Shown here one piece after another: positions 37,536 to 45,306 of a stretch of DNA of 49,892 nucleotides. Below the pieces are notes generated by a model. That model worked only from the letters and a program-made list of their open reading frames with translations, had not been told where the DNA came from and did no database searches. Source of the stretch: Acidiferrobacteraceae bacterium (lineage in GTDB: Bacteria; Pseudomonadota; Gammaproteobacteria; Arenicellales; UBA868). The position numbers and the translations under genes were made by a program. Positions within the stretch are counted from its first letter, which is position 1. Each line of letters opens with the position of its first letter. The DNA is taken from contig PBOB01000048.1 of NCBI GenBank assembly GCA_002724185.1, positions 1 through 49,892 on the forward strand. The letters are read 5' to 3'.

Positions 37536-38765
37536 CTACTCCTGGCCATGCATACACGCACTCGGAGCATGGTCTTCATGAGCACATCCACCAACACCTG
37601 AATCAAGAGTTCCAGATGCACTATCAACGGTCACAAAATTTTCTGAGTATGTATTAAGTTTTTCGCCGCCGTTTTCAGTGACCACAATGATATCTTCAAT
37701 GCGGGCACCAACGCGACCTGGCCAAAAGATTGATGGCTCGATGGTAAACGTCATACCAACTTCAAGTGGCGTGTCATCTTCCTCCGAAATGAATGGATGT
37801 TCATGAACATCTAACCCTATGCAATGACCTGTACGATGGCGAAACTTATCACCATATCCTGCATCTTCAATCACTTTTCTGGTTGCACGATCTACTTCGC
37901 TTGCTAGTGCTCCGGGTTTAACTGCAGCCAGACCTGCGTTGGCAGACTCAATAACAATGTCATATACCTCAGATAATTCAACATCAGCCTTACCCACAGC
38001 GAGTGTGCGACCAAAATCGGAGCAATAACCATTCATAATTGCCCCAAAGTCAAAAAGCAAAGAACTGCCGGACCCGATAACAGAACTTGTTTCTCGATCG
38101 TTCGCATCACGATTAGTCGACGGACCCATCGCCCATACCGCAGTATCGAAGGAAACTCCCCTCGAGCCCTCAAGATGCAACAAATGATCTAATTCTTCTG
38201 AAAGTTCACGCTCCTTAATGCCATCTGATACTGATTTAGTTATTTCACCCATAGACAAATCAGCGAGGCGACAGGCATCTCTTAATAGATCAATCTCGCC
38301 AGAAGATTTCACACGTCGCATTGGATTTGTTAGGAAGCTCCCATTCTGAACTTTGGCTCCAGTACAATTTGCTATTCGAAGCGTGGTATCTGCCCATGTT
38401 CGTTCTTCTACTGCCACTGATTTTACAGGGCCGAAACCTTTCACTAGCTTTTCAAACATCGCTGGACCGTCATCGGTCTCACTTATTGTCAATATTTCAC
38501 CTGTAGCACCATGCGGCATATCAAATTCCGCAACCATTCGTGGCAGAACAAATAGTGGGTCATGGTTCGGGCGAAAAAAAGCGCCGCAAACCCAGCCATG
38601 GGTGTATGCAATATTTCCAAATGTAGGTCTCCTACGCTGCGTTCCGGTAAGATATTCTAAATCTGCCGATGGAGGGCAAAAAAATAGTTCTACGCCATTC
38701 TCTTGCATCCTTCGGCCGAGTTCCGATTGTCGATTCTTATAAACTTCATCTTGAAATATGCGCAT
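37536..38765 (-). CDS. M24 family metallopeptidase (Xaa-Pro aminopeptidase/creatinase-like)
   Basis: A 409-residue M24 pita-bread enzyme with a creatinase-type N-terminal domain (residues 1-150). Metal ligands are complete: DFGAIMNGYCSDFGRTL gives two Asp, HRTGHCIGLDVHEHP gives His, FTIEPSIF gives Glu and ARIEDIIVV gives Glu. The family includes proline dipeptidases, creatinases and relatives. The ATG at 38765 follows a perfect GGAGG; a GTG four codons earlier is the alternative. It is upstream of the SnoaL-like gene with a four-base gap. In a hydantoin/proline context, a role in dipeptide or ureido-acid breakdown is plausible. Confidence 0.92.
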   Translation of the reverse strand: MRIFQDEVYKNRQSELGRRMQENGVELFFCPPSADLEYLTGTQRRRPTFGNIAYTHGWVCGAFFRPNHDPLFVLPRMVAEFDMPHGATGEILTISETDDGPAMFEKLVKGFGPVKSVAVEERTWADTTLRIANCTGAKVQNGSFLTNPMRRVKSSGEIDLLRDACRLADLSMGEITKSVSDGIKERELSEELDHLLHLEGSRGVSFDTAVWAMGPSTNRDANDRETSSVIGSGSSLLFDFGAIMNGYCSDFGRTLAVGKADVELSEVYDIVIESANAGLAAVKPGALASEVDRATRKVIEDAGYGDKFRHRTGHCIGLDVHEHPFISEEDDTPLEVGMTFTIEPSIFWPGRVGARIEDIIVVTENGGEKLNTYSENFVTVDSASGTLDSGVGGCAHEDHAPSACMHGQE

Positions 38766-38869
38766 TACTTCCTCCACGTTTGGGTCTACCTATTACCCGA
38801 ATAATACCACTTGTTGTGTCAGGTTGACATCGATCATGACCTCCATACCCCTTAACTATTAGTAAATTA

Positions 38870-39829
38870 TCAATCTTGACCTAAAAATTTTCTTCTAGCA
38901 ATAATCAGAGTCATCATAGCTCGATCACGCCAGCTTACCCGCTCCTCCCACTTCTCTAGAGGTAGCTTTGCTCTTCGTGCAGCCGCGACTTTATCGACTA
39001 ATTCTACCCCCCAGGAGGTATTAGTACCTCTCTCAGCGCCAATTTTTTCGTAAGTTGGGCCCATCCTAGCAGCATGCTGTTTTATTCCACCTCTAGTATT
39101 AAGATCTACCGTCTCAAACGGCCCAAGAACCGACCATCGTAAGCCAAGAGCATCTCTCACAATCAGATCAATATCTTCAATCGAGACAATACCATCATCA
39201 ACTAGAGAATATGCTTCATTTAACAATGCACCTTGCAGTCGATTGAATACAAAACCAGTTGTTTCATGCGACAAAACAATCGGATGCATTTGTACATCTA
39301 TCATGAGTTGTTTTGATTTTTCGACTACCGACATAGATGTGAATGGTGCGGGAACAATTTCTGCAATACGTAGAAGATATGGTGGATTCCCCGGATGAAT
39401 TACGAGACATCTCTCTCTATGTGACACATCAGATGCAAAGGTTGACGCGGGAAGAAATGAAGTGGAGCTTGCAATAGGTACATCTGGAGGAGTCAACTCT
39501 GACAGTAGAGCGAATAATTTCTTCTTATCCTCTTTGATCTCAGGTATGCATTCTTGAATATGTATCGCTTTATCCGTTATGCTTTCGAGGTCAGTATCAA
39601 TCGACAGCAGTGGAGCAATCGCATCGATATCGTTCTCTATAAGGCCAAACTTCTTTAACTCTGAGATTTTGCTAAGAAACTCGTCTTTAGCGTGAAGTAT
39701 TCGGTCGGTGGCGACCTCATAAAGTCGTACAGGGTAACCCCGTGTTGCAAAAACAACAGCCCAGGCTACACCGATGCTGCCCGCGCCTACAATTCCGACA
39801 TAACAGTTGTGTTTAATAAATTTTGCCAT
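38870..39829 (-). CDS. 3-hydroxyacyl-CoA dehydrogenase-like enzyme (lambda-crystallin/carnitine dehydrogenase type)
   Basis: A 319-residue enzyme with the NAD-binding VGIVGAGSIGVAWA (11-24), IASSTSFLPAS near 119 and the catalytic HPGNPP (His145), typical of the lambda-crystallin/L-gulonate and carnitine dehydrogenase branch. The C-terminal domain has TTGFVFNRLQGALLNEAYSLVDDG. Such enzymes oxidise a free or activated 3-hydroxy acid to a 3-keto acid. It is divergent, over 98 bases, from a BKACE-family gene whose enzymes cleave 3-keto acids, which makes a two-step oxidation-cleavage pair plausible. The start has no strong ribosome binding site. Confidence 0.88.
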   Translation of the reverse strand: MAKFIKHNCYVGIVGAGSIGVAWAVVFATRGYPVRLYEVATDRILHAKDEFLSKISELKKFGLIENDIDAIAPLLSIDTDLESITDKAIHIQECIPEIKEDKKKLFALLSELTPPDVPIASSTSFLPASTFASDVSHRERCLVIHPGNPPYLLRIAEIVPAPFTSMSVVEKSKQLMIDVQMHPIVLSHETTGFVFNRLQGALLNEAYSLVDDGIVSIEDIDLIVRDALGLRWSVLGPFETVDLNTRGGIKQHAARMGPTYEKIGAERGTNTSWGVELVDKVAAARRAKLPLEKWEERVSWRDRAMMTLIIARRKFLGQD

Positions 39830-39927
39830 TGCCCGTTGAAGTTCTTATATCAGGCCTAATAGTACGACGATTGACGACAAATCCGCTACACTAACTATAT
39901 AATTTTGAATCTTCGAGGCACTAGAAA

Positions 39928-40755
39928 ATGAGTACACCCTGCATTATTACAGTGGCAATAACAGGATCAGTCCCCAAAACCAAAGACAATCCGGCTGTAC
40001 CTGTTACTCCAACTAAACAAATTGAATCAACCCATGAGGCTTTTGAGTCTGGCGCGTCCCTTGTTCATGTTCATGTTAGAGACAAAGACCAAAATCCCTC
40101 ATCTGATCCAAGCCTATTCAAAGAGGTGCTTGAAGGCGTTAGAAAATATTGCCCAGGAATGATCGTCCAATTTTCAACTGGTGGACGGGGTCGTTCAGCA
40201 TCAGAACGCGGATCTATGCTGCATCTCAGTCCTGATATGGCGTCATTGGCAACTGGCTCTGTTAATTTCCCAAATTCCGTCTATGACAACCATCCCGAAC
40301 TAATAGACCAACTCGCTGATCAGATGCTTAGCGCGAATGTCAAACCTGAAGTCGAAGTCTTCGATCTTGCGATGCTATATAACGCGGTCAGTATGGTCAA
40401 ACAAGGCAAGCTGATGGAACCGCTACATGTGCAATTCGTCTTCGGAGTTCCAAACGCATTGCCGCCCCTACGTCAAATCCTCGATTTTGAAGTTAGTGAG
40501 CTCACGCGACTTCTCCCTGATGCAACATGGACAGCAGCAGCCCTTGGTCGAGGTCAATTAGAACTAAATCATTGGGCATTAGAGCTTGGTGGTCATTGTC
40601 GAACAGGACTCGAGGATAATATCCGTTTCGACAAATCACGCTTGGCGAAGAGTAATGCGGAACTTGTTGCACGCGTAGCAGAATTATGTGATCAATACGG
40701 GCGTCACGCCGCTAATGTCTCAGAAGCACGCAAAATTCTGTCGCTGGACCAATAA
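39928..40755 (+). CDS. BKACE (DUF849) 3-keto acid cleavage enzyme
   Basis: A 275-residue BKACE-family TIM barrel, near usual family size. The zinc-binding HVHVRD (His47, His49) follows EAFESGASLV. QFSTGGRGRSASERGSML, PEVEVFDLAML and LELGGHCRTGLEDN complete the signature. The family condenses a beta-keto acid with acetyl-CoA, giving acetoacetate and a new CoA thioester; known substrates include 3-keto-5-aminohexanoate and dehydrocarnitine. It is monocistronic and divergent from the hydroxyacyl dehydrogenase-like gene. The substrate is unknown. Confidence 0.92.
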   Translation: MSTPCIITVAITGSVPKTKDNPAVPVTPTKQIESTHEAFESGASLVHVHVRDKDQNPSSDPSLFKEVLEGVRKYCPGMIVQFSTGGRGRSASERGSMLHLSPDMASLATGSVNFPNSVYDNHPELIDQLADQMLSANVKPEVEVFDLAMLYNAVSMVKQGKLMEPLHVQFVFGVPNALPPLRQILDFEVSELTRLLPDATWTAAALGRGQLELNHWALELGGHCRTGLEDNIRFDKSRLAKSNAELVARVAELCDQYGRHAANVSEARKILSLDQ

Positions 40756-40872
40756 TTATTTTATTATGAACACGCCACCTGCACTCGTGGCCGTAGAAAA
40801 ATAATTATCCTGCCACCTGGTAGATGATAACGGTTTGATCGCTCCGAATAGTAGTACAGTTCGGCGAATTGA

Positions 40873-41256
40873 CTAATGTTCCTCGTTAGCATCTATAAGT
40901 GACATTGACGCACCATTAGCAATGGGAACATTGTCTAAAGACGATGTATCAATACCCTCAACACAGGCAACATTAAAACCATAGCCTCCAGAAGTACCGC
41001 GCTTCTTATGGTGGGTATAGATGCCACAAACACTGCAAAACCAGTGCTCCGCAATATAGGTATTCCATTGGTACTTAGTTAGCACATCGTGACCTGTGAG
41101 AATAACAATGTCGGCAGGATCAATGTCAGCCATAATAGCACCTTTTCTTCGGCACAAAGAACAATTACAGCGCCGTGGATTATCTAAATTAGACTGTAAG
41201 CGTACTTCAAATTGCACTTTACCGCAGTGGCAACTACCCTTTTTTCGATTATTCAT
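40873..41256 (-). CDS. GFA-family (glutathione-dependent formaldehyde-activating-like) zinc protein
   Basis: A 127-residue Mss4-like zinc protein of the GFA/CENP-V family. It has CHC at 9-11, CNCSLC (30-35) and CSVC (74-77), the expected cysteine pattern for two zinc sites. The IADIDPADIVILTGHDVL-like and GSCHCGKVQFEV segments match the family. Its ATG lies inside the last codons of the upstream DppF-like gene (8-base overlap), so it is translationally coupled to importer module B. Members bind glutathione adducts, and a formaldehyde link is known only for some. Confidence 0.88.
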   Translation of the reverse strand: MNNRKKGSCHCGKVQFEVRLQSNLDNPRRCNCSLCRRKGAIMADIDPADIVILTGHDVLTKYQWNTYIAEHWFCSVCGIYTHHKKRGTSGGYGFNVACVEGIDTSSLDNVPIANGASMSLIDANEEH

Positions 41257-42256
41257 CTGTTATTGTTTTATTTATTTTGTTAGAACCAATCGGCTGTTTA
41301 TATTCAGTGACTTTCCAACATCTCACTTGATGAAAACGACTCACTGTATTGAACGCTTGACTCTCGGAACACTTTTCTTCAGCGAATGGGCATCTATCGC
41401 GCATCCGACAACCATTGTCTGTAGCTAGGTTCAATTCAGTACGTTGAGACCACCTAAATTGATCCTCTGAGAGCTCACTAGCCGCTAATAGTGCTTGAGT
41501 GTATGGATGTTTCGGATTATCAAAAAGGTCTCGAGCTGGCGCCTGCTCAACAATCTGCCCATGGTACATTACGACAATATTATCCGCAACAACACGAACC
41601 ACCTCTAAATCATGCGACACAAAAACATAGGTGATACCAAGGCTTTTCTGAAGCTCTCGAAGAAGTCGTAGTATTTCCCCTCTAACCGAAAGATCCAGCG
41701 ACGAGGTTGGTTCATCGAGAAATATTAGCTTTGGCTCTGGTGCAATAGCGCGAGCCACTGCTACTCTTTGTAGTTGTCCTCCGCTAAGCTCCTCGGGCTT
41801 TCTATCTCTCATCTCATCGCCAATTTTGACTGCATCCAGAACCTCCTCAACACGTTTCTGGCGTTGTTCTCGAGACCAGTCTGGCCGAAGATTAAGTGCC
41901 TCACCTACTGAATTACGAATACTAAACAAAGGATTGAAAGATCTTTGCGGGTTCTGAAAAACAATTTGAACCTGCCGCCGGAACTGACGTGCGAGAGATT
42001 TCCTTTTATGATTTAAGTCTTGACCATCCAACGCAATTTTGCCTGCGGTTGGCTCAATTAAACCAAGAACACACCGACCGATTGTAGACTTTCCACTCCC
42101 GCTCTCACCAACAACTCCCAATGTTTTACCCGTCAGGACCGCAAACGACACGCCATCTAGAGCATGAACTGTTTCTGTTTGACCTAAAGCTCCACGGGTT
42201 CGAAATATCTTTGTGAGACCCTTAACTTCAAATGCGATTTCTTGTGAACTAATCAT
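41249..42256 (-). CDS. Peptide-type ABC transporter, DppF-like ATPase (module B)
   Basis: An ABC ATPase of about 335 residues. It has Walker A GESGSGKSTIGR, the Q-loop IVFQNPQRSFNP, the signature LSGGQLQRVAVARAIA, Walker B LIFLDEPTSSLDLS, the switch VSHDLEVV and the C-terminal four-cysteine extension (CRMRDRCPFAEEKC, RC). The ATG at 42256 is preferred, with a GTG eleven codons upstream as the alternative (16 bases into the DppD-like gene); neither has a good ribosome binding site. It partners the DppD-like gene upstream and overlaps the GFA gene downstream. Confidence 0.9.
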   Translation of the reverse strand: MISSQEIAFEVKGLTKIFRTRGALGQTETVHALDGVSFAVLTGKTLGVVGESGSGKSTIGRCVLGLIEPTAGKIALDGQDLNHKRKSLARQFRRQVQIVFQNPQRSFNPLFSIRNSVGEALNLRPDWSREQRQKRVEEVLDAVKIGDEMRDRKPEELSGGQLQRVAVARAIAPEPKLIFLDEPTSSLDLSVRGEILRLLRELQKSLGITYVFVSHDLEVVRVVADNIVVMYHGQIVEQAPARDLFDNPKHPYTQALLAASELSEDQFRWSQRTELNLATDNGCRMRDRCPFAEEKCSESQAFNTVSRFHQVRCWKVTEYKQPIGSNKINKTITDE

Positions 42257-42273
42257 ATTTATTACTATGGATA

Positions 42274-43230
42274 TTAGTTGTGGTGACACCGACTGATATG
42301 ATTATTATCTAAAAGGGCGATGGGTGGCATTTCATGATTGCACACCTCTAGCTTACGATTACACCTATTTCGAAAGGGACAAAGGCCATGTATACGATCA
42401 AGTTTTGGTACCGATCCTGGTATTGACTTCAACTCATCATCTACGTCAATTCTGGCACACTCTAGTAGTCGTTGGGTATAGGGATGTCTTGGTGATACAA
42501 AGATGTCATTAGAAGTCCCGAACTCCATAAGAACACCGCCATACATAACTCCAACTTTTTCACAAATTTTTCCAACTACTCTCAAGTCGTGCGAGACAAA
42601 AAGCAAGGATGCGTCTCGTTTCCGCATTTGGTCGCTTAATAGCTCAAGCACTTGCATTTGAGTGGTCACATCCAGTCCAGTAGTGGGTTCATCAGCGAGA
42701 AGCATTTGCGGCTCGCAAACTAGTGCCATAGCAATATTTATACGCTGCGCCATTCCACCGCTCATTTGATGAGGATAGCGGCGGGCGACTTTCTCTGCCC
42801 CAGTAATACTCAATGCCCCAAGTAAATCCAGCGCACGTTGCCAACCCTCTGTTTTAGTGGCACCCATGTTGTATCGATAGACATCTGAGATCTGGTCTCC
42901 AATCGACAGTAATGGACTAAGAGCTGATACAGGATCCTGAAAAATCATACTGATTTGTCGTCCTCTGACCTTCTCAAATACGTTGCTGGCAGCATCATCC
43001 AGTCGGTTACCGTTAAGAGTGATCTGCCCTTCAGTCTGTTGTCCGCCACGTGGCAACATTCGCAAGATGGCTCTCAGAGTCATAGACTTGCCAGAACCGC
43101 TTTCACCAACTAGGCCTACCGCCTCATTCTCACCTACAATAAGATCAATCCCCTGCAGTGGAAACACCTTGCCACCGTCCATCGTGCCGATTTGAACATG
43201 CAGGTTCCTCAATTCAAGCAAGTTTTTCAA
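42274..43230 (-). CDS. Peptide-type ABC transporter, DppD-like ATPase (module B)
   Basis: A 318-residue ABC ATPase. It has Walker A GESGSGKSMTLRA, the Q-loop MIFQDPVSALSP, the signature MSGGMAQRINIAMALV, Walker B MLLADEPTTGLDVT, the switch VSHDLRVV and C-terminal cysteines in GLCPFRNRCNRKLEVC and RC. It overlaps the DppC-like stop by four bases. The four-cysteine extension is present here as in the other three peptide-type ATPases of the window. Confidence 0.94.
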   Translation of the reverse strand: MKNLLELRNLHVQIGTMDGGKVFPLQGIDLIVGENEAVGLVGESGSGKSMTLRAILRMLPRGGQQTEGQITLNGNRLDDAASNVFEKVRGRQISMIFQDPVSALSPLLSIGDQISDVYRYNMGATKTEGWQRALDLLGALSITGAEKVARRYPHQMSGGMAQRINIAMALVCEPQMLLADEPTTGLDVTTQMQVLELLSDQMRKRDASLLFVSHDLRVVGKICEKVGVMYGGVLMEFGTSNDIFVSPRHPYTQRLLECARIDVDDELKSIPGSVPKLDRIHGLCPFRNRCNRKLEVCNHEMPPIALLDNNHISRCHHN

Positions 43231-44093
43231 ATTGAACCTCGCAGTTGACCAGTCATCTGCTCACGACTGAGACCGTTAACAGCATACACAGACAGCACAA
43301 TAGCGAGACCAGGAAATATTGATGGCCACCATACACCGAGCATAATATAACCTGCGCCTGAGTTGATCATTGACCCCCACTCTGGATGAGGCGGCTCAAC
43401 GCCTAGTCCAATAAAACTGAGTCCCGCAATAATTTGTATTGCATACGCACAGGTCAATACAAACAGAGAAAAAATCTGCCCTTTAGCGTTAGGGATAAAA
43501 TGCTTTATTACAATGCCTGGCCCACTGAGTCCCGCACACCTTGCTGCGTCAATGAATTCCGCTGTTCGTAGGGGTAATAATGTGCTACGAATAATCCGTA
43601 GATACATAGGAATATTGACGATTGCAATTGCCAAGACCATGTTTCTTGAGCCACCACCAATTGCTGCAAAAAGCGCAAGTGCAAAAAGTAACACTGGAAA
43701 CGATTGCACAATCTCAACAAAGCGAAGAAGCACCCAATCAATAAACCCACCTCGATATGCTGCAAAAGCTCCCAGCAAGGAACCAATGCCACCACCGATC
43801 AAAACGCCCAGTAATGCTAAGCTAAAATCAATTCTTGCTGCATATATAACTCGGGAAAATATGTCGAAACCATAATCATCAGTACCAAACCAATGCGCCC
43901 ACGATGGCGCCGCAAGAGTATTCATTGGCTGAGGTTCGAGAGGATCATATGGTGCAAACAAGGGTCCAAAAATAGCAATAAGCAACATAAACACTAGCAC
44001 TAATACCGGCGGTCTCCTTAATTGCCGTACAATTGATGCCCAAGATCTCTCTCCTGATCGACCCCACCTGATACTAGACAATCTAGACATCAT
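43227..44093 (-). CDS. Peptide-type ABC transporter, DppC-like permease (module B)
   Basis: A 288-residue DppC/OppC permease with HWFGTDDYGFDIFSRVIYAARIDF, the EAA-like loop AARCAGLSGPGIVIKHFIPNA and LSFIGLGVEPPHPEWGSMINSG. Both ends overlap the neighbouring genes by four bases (ATGA type), showing tight translational coupling. The N-terminus carries about 30 extra hydrophilic residues before the first helix. Confidence 0.94.
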   Translation of the reverse strand: MMSRLSSIRWGRSGERSWASIVRQLRRPPVLVLVFMLLIAIFGPLFAPYDPLEPQPMNTLAAPSWAHWFGTDDYGFDIFSRVIYAARIDFSLALLGVLIGGGIGSLLGAFAAYRGGFIDWVLLRFVEIVQSFPVLLFALALFAAIGGGSRNMVLAIAIVNIPMYLRIIRSTLLPLRTAEFIDAARCAGLSGPGIVIKHFIPNAKGQIFSLFVLTCAYAIQIIAGLSFIGLGVEPPHPEWGSMINSGAGYIMLGVWWPSIFPGLAIVLSVYAVNGLSREQMTGQLRGSI

Positions 44094-45160
44094 TCTCGTA
44101 ACCTCGGATCCAGCAAAAACTGAAGCAGATCCGCTAAGAAGTAAACCACAACGTAGATTGTAGCTGACAATAGAACTACGCCGAGCACCGGATCATAATC
44201 CGAAAAATCCATAGCTTGTACCGCATAAGTACCAATGCCTGGCCAGGAAAAAACAACTTCCACTAGCACAGCTCCGCCAATCAAATATCCAAATGTCATC
44301 GCAACAATGTTGATAACAGGCGGCGCAGCATTCGGCGCAACATGGCGAAATTTAATGGCACGACGAGGTATCCCATAACTACGCGCGGCTTCCACGAACT
44401 GACTACCCAATACAGTCGACACTGCGCTTCGGGTAACAGAAAAAATTGGCGGACTGCTTGTAAAAGAAAGCGTCAGAGCAGGCATGATCAGATATCTCAC
44501 AGCTTCACCAAAAAGCCCTAGATCACCAGCTAGAAGCGCATCAATGGTATAAAACCCAGTAACGGAGACAGGAGGATCAGCACCACCTAATCGACCGAAG
44601 GGCGCAGGTAGTGCTCCTAAAAGATAGTAGAGCAGGTAAATAAATAACAGACCTAGCCAAAAGCTTGGAACAGACACGCCAATCTGGCCTAGACTGCTGC
44701 CTATTCGATCGGCCCAGCCACGGGGCCTGAAAGCTGCAAAAGCCCCGAGCGGAACCGCCCAGAGTATTGATAACCCTACTGCAAAGATCACCAACTCCGC
44801 AGTAGCCGGGAGTCTGTCGGCAATTTCGTCGCGCACTGGTGTGAAAGTGCGACGAGACGAGCCTAGATTGCCACGCATCAAACCACTTACATAGCTCGTG
44901 TACTGCTCCCATAGGGGCTTATTTAAGCCCATCTTTTCCTTACGCTCAGCGATCATCTCATCTGTGCTGTAGACGCCTACTGCTGCGTATAAGGGTGTTC
45001 CTGCAAATCGGGTAACACTAAAGGTTAGTATCGATACTGCTAGCAACACAATCAGCAATATGCCGATTCTTTTTACAAGATAAAAAATCCATTGCCGGGC
45101 CAGAACTGACCCTGTAGATTTCTTGGTGATGTGTCGGCTGTCAGTATCCTCAGATGTCAT
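44090..45160 (-). CDS. Peptide-type ABC transporter, DppB-like permease (module B)
   Basis: A 356-residue DppB/OppB permease. After about 25 hydrophilic residues comes WIFYLVKRIGILLIVLLAVSILTFSVTRFAGTP, then the late signature VLVEVVFSWPGIGTYAVQAMDFSDYDP. The ATG at 45160 is preferred because AGGG and GGAGG lie just upstream; an ATG six codons earlier (45178) lacks a ribosome binding site. A hairpin at 45255-45293 separates it from the binding-protein gene. Confidence 0.92.
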   Translation of the reverse strand: MTSEDTDSRHITKKSTGSVLARQWIFYLVKRIGILLIVLLAVSILTFSVTRFAGTPLYAAVGVYSTDEMIAERKEKMGLNKPLWEQYTSYVSGLMRGNLGSSRRTFTPVRDEIADRLPATAELVIFAVGLSILWAVPLGAFAAFRPRGWADRIGSSLGQIGVSVPSFWLGLLFIYLLYYLLGALPAPFGRLGGADPPVSVTGFYTIDALLAGDLGLFGEAVRYLIMPALTLSFTSSPPIFSVTRSAVSTVLGSQFVEAARSYGIPRRAIKFRHVAPNAAPPVINIVAMTFGYLIGGAVLVEVVFSWPGIGTYAVQAMDFSDYDPVLGVVLLSATIYVVVYFLADLLQFLLDPRLRE

Positions 45161-45254
45161 ATATAACCCTGCCTCCATTCATATACCAACTGAGATACAT
45201 ACCTCATTCGATACAGCTTACAACGGACAGATCTCTTGCCTTAGAGAAAATAAC

Positions 45255-45293
45255 GCTGCCGGCGAAAATTCTATCTAGAAAGTCGCCGGCAGC
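45255..45293 (-). other. Strong intergenic hairpin between binding-protein and permease genes (module B)
   Basis: An 11-bp perfect stem (GCTGCCGGCGA 45255-45265 with TCGCCGGCAGC 45283-45293) plus an inner 4-bp stem (TTCT/AGAA) around ATCT. In transcription order it follows the binding-protein stop codon, and the tail GTTATTTTCTC is T-rich rather than a pure T run. It is either a partial terminator or an RNA-stabilising structure. Confidence 0.8.
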
Positions 45294-45306
45294 AGATACA
45301 TAGTAG

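Noticed and set aside
37532-37627. An earlier start for the SnoaL-like protein
   Set aside because: It would overlap the M24 gene by about 90 bases and lacks a ribosome binding site; the ATG at 37531 has AGGAG and a four-base gap.
40770-40800. GCCAC/GTGGC stem as a terminator after the BKACE gene
   Set aside because: The stem is only five base pairs with no T run on either strand.
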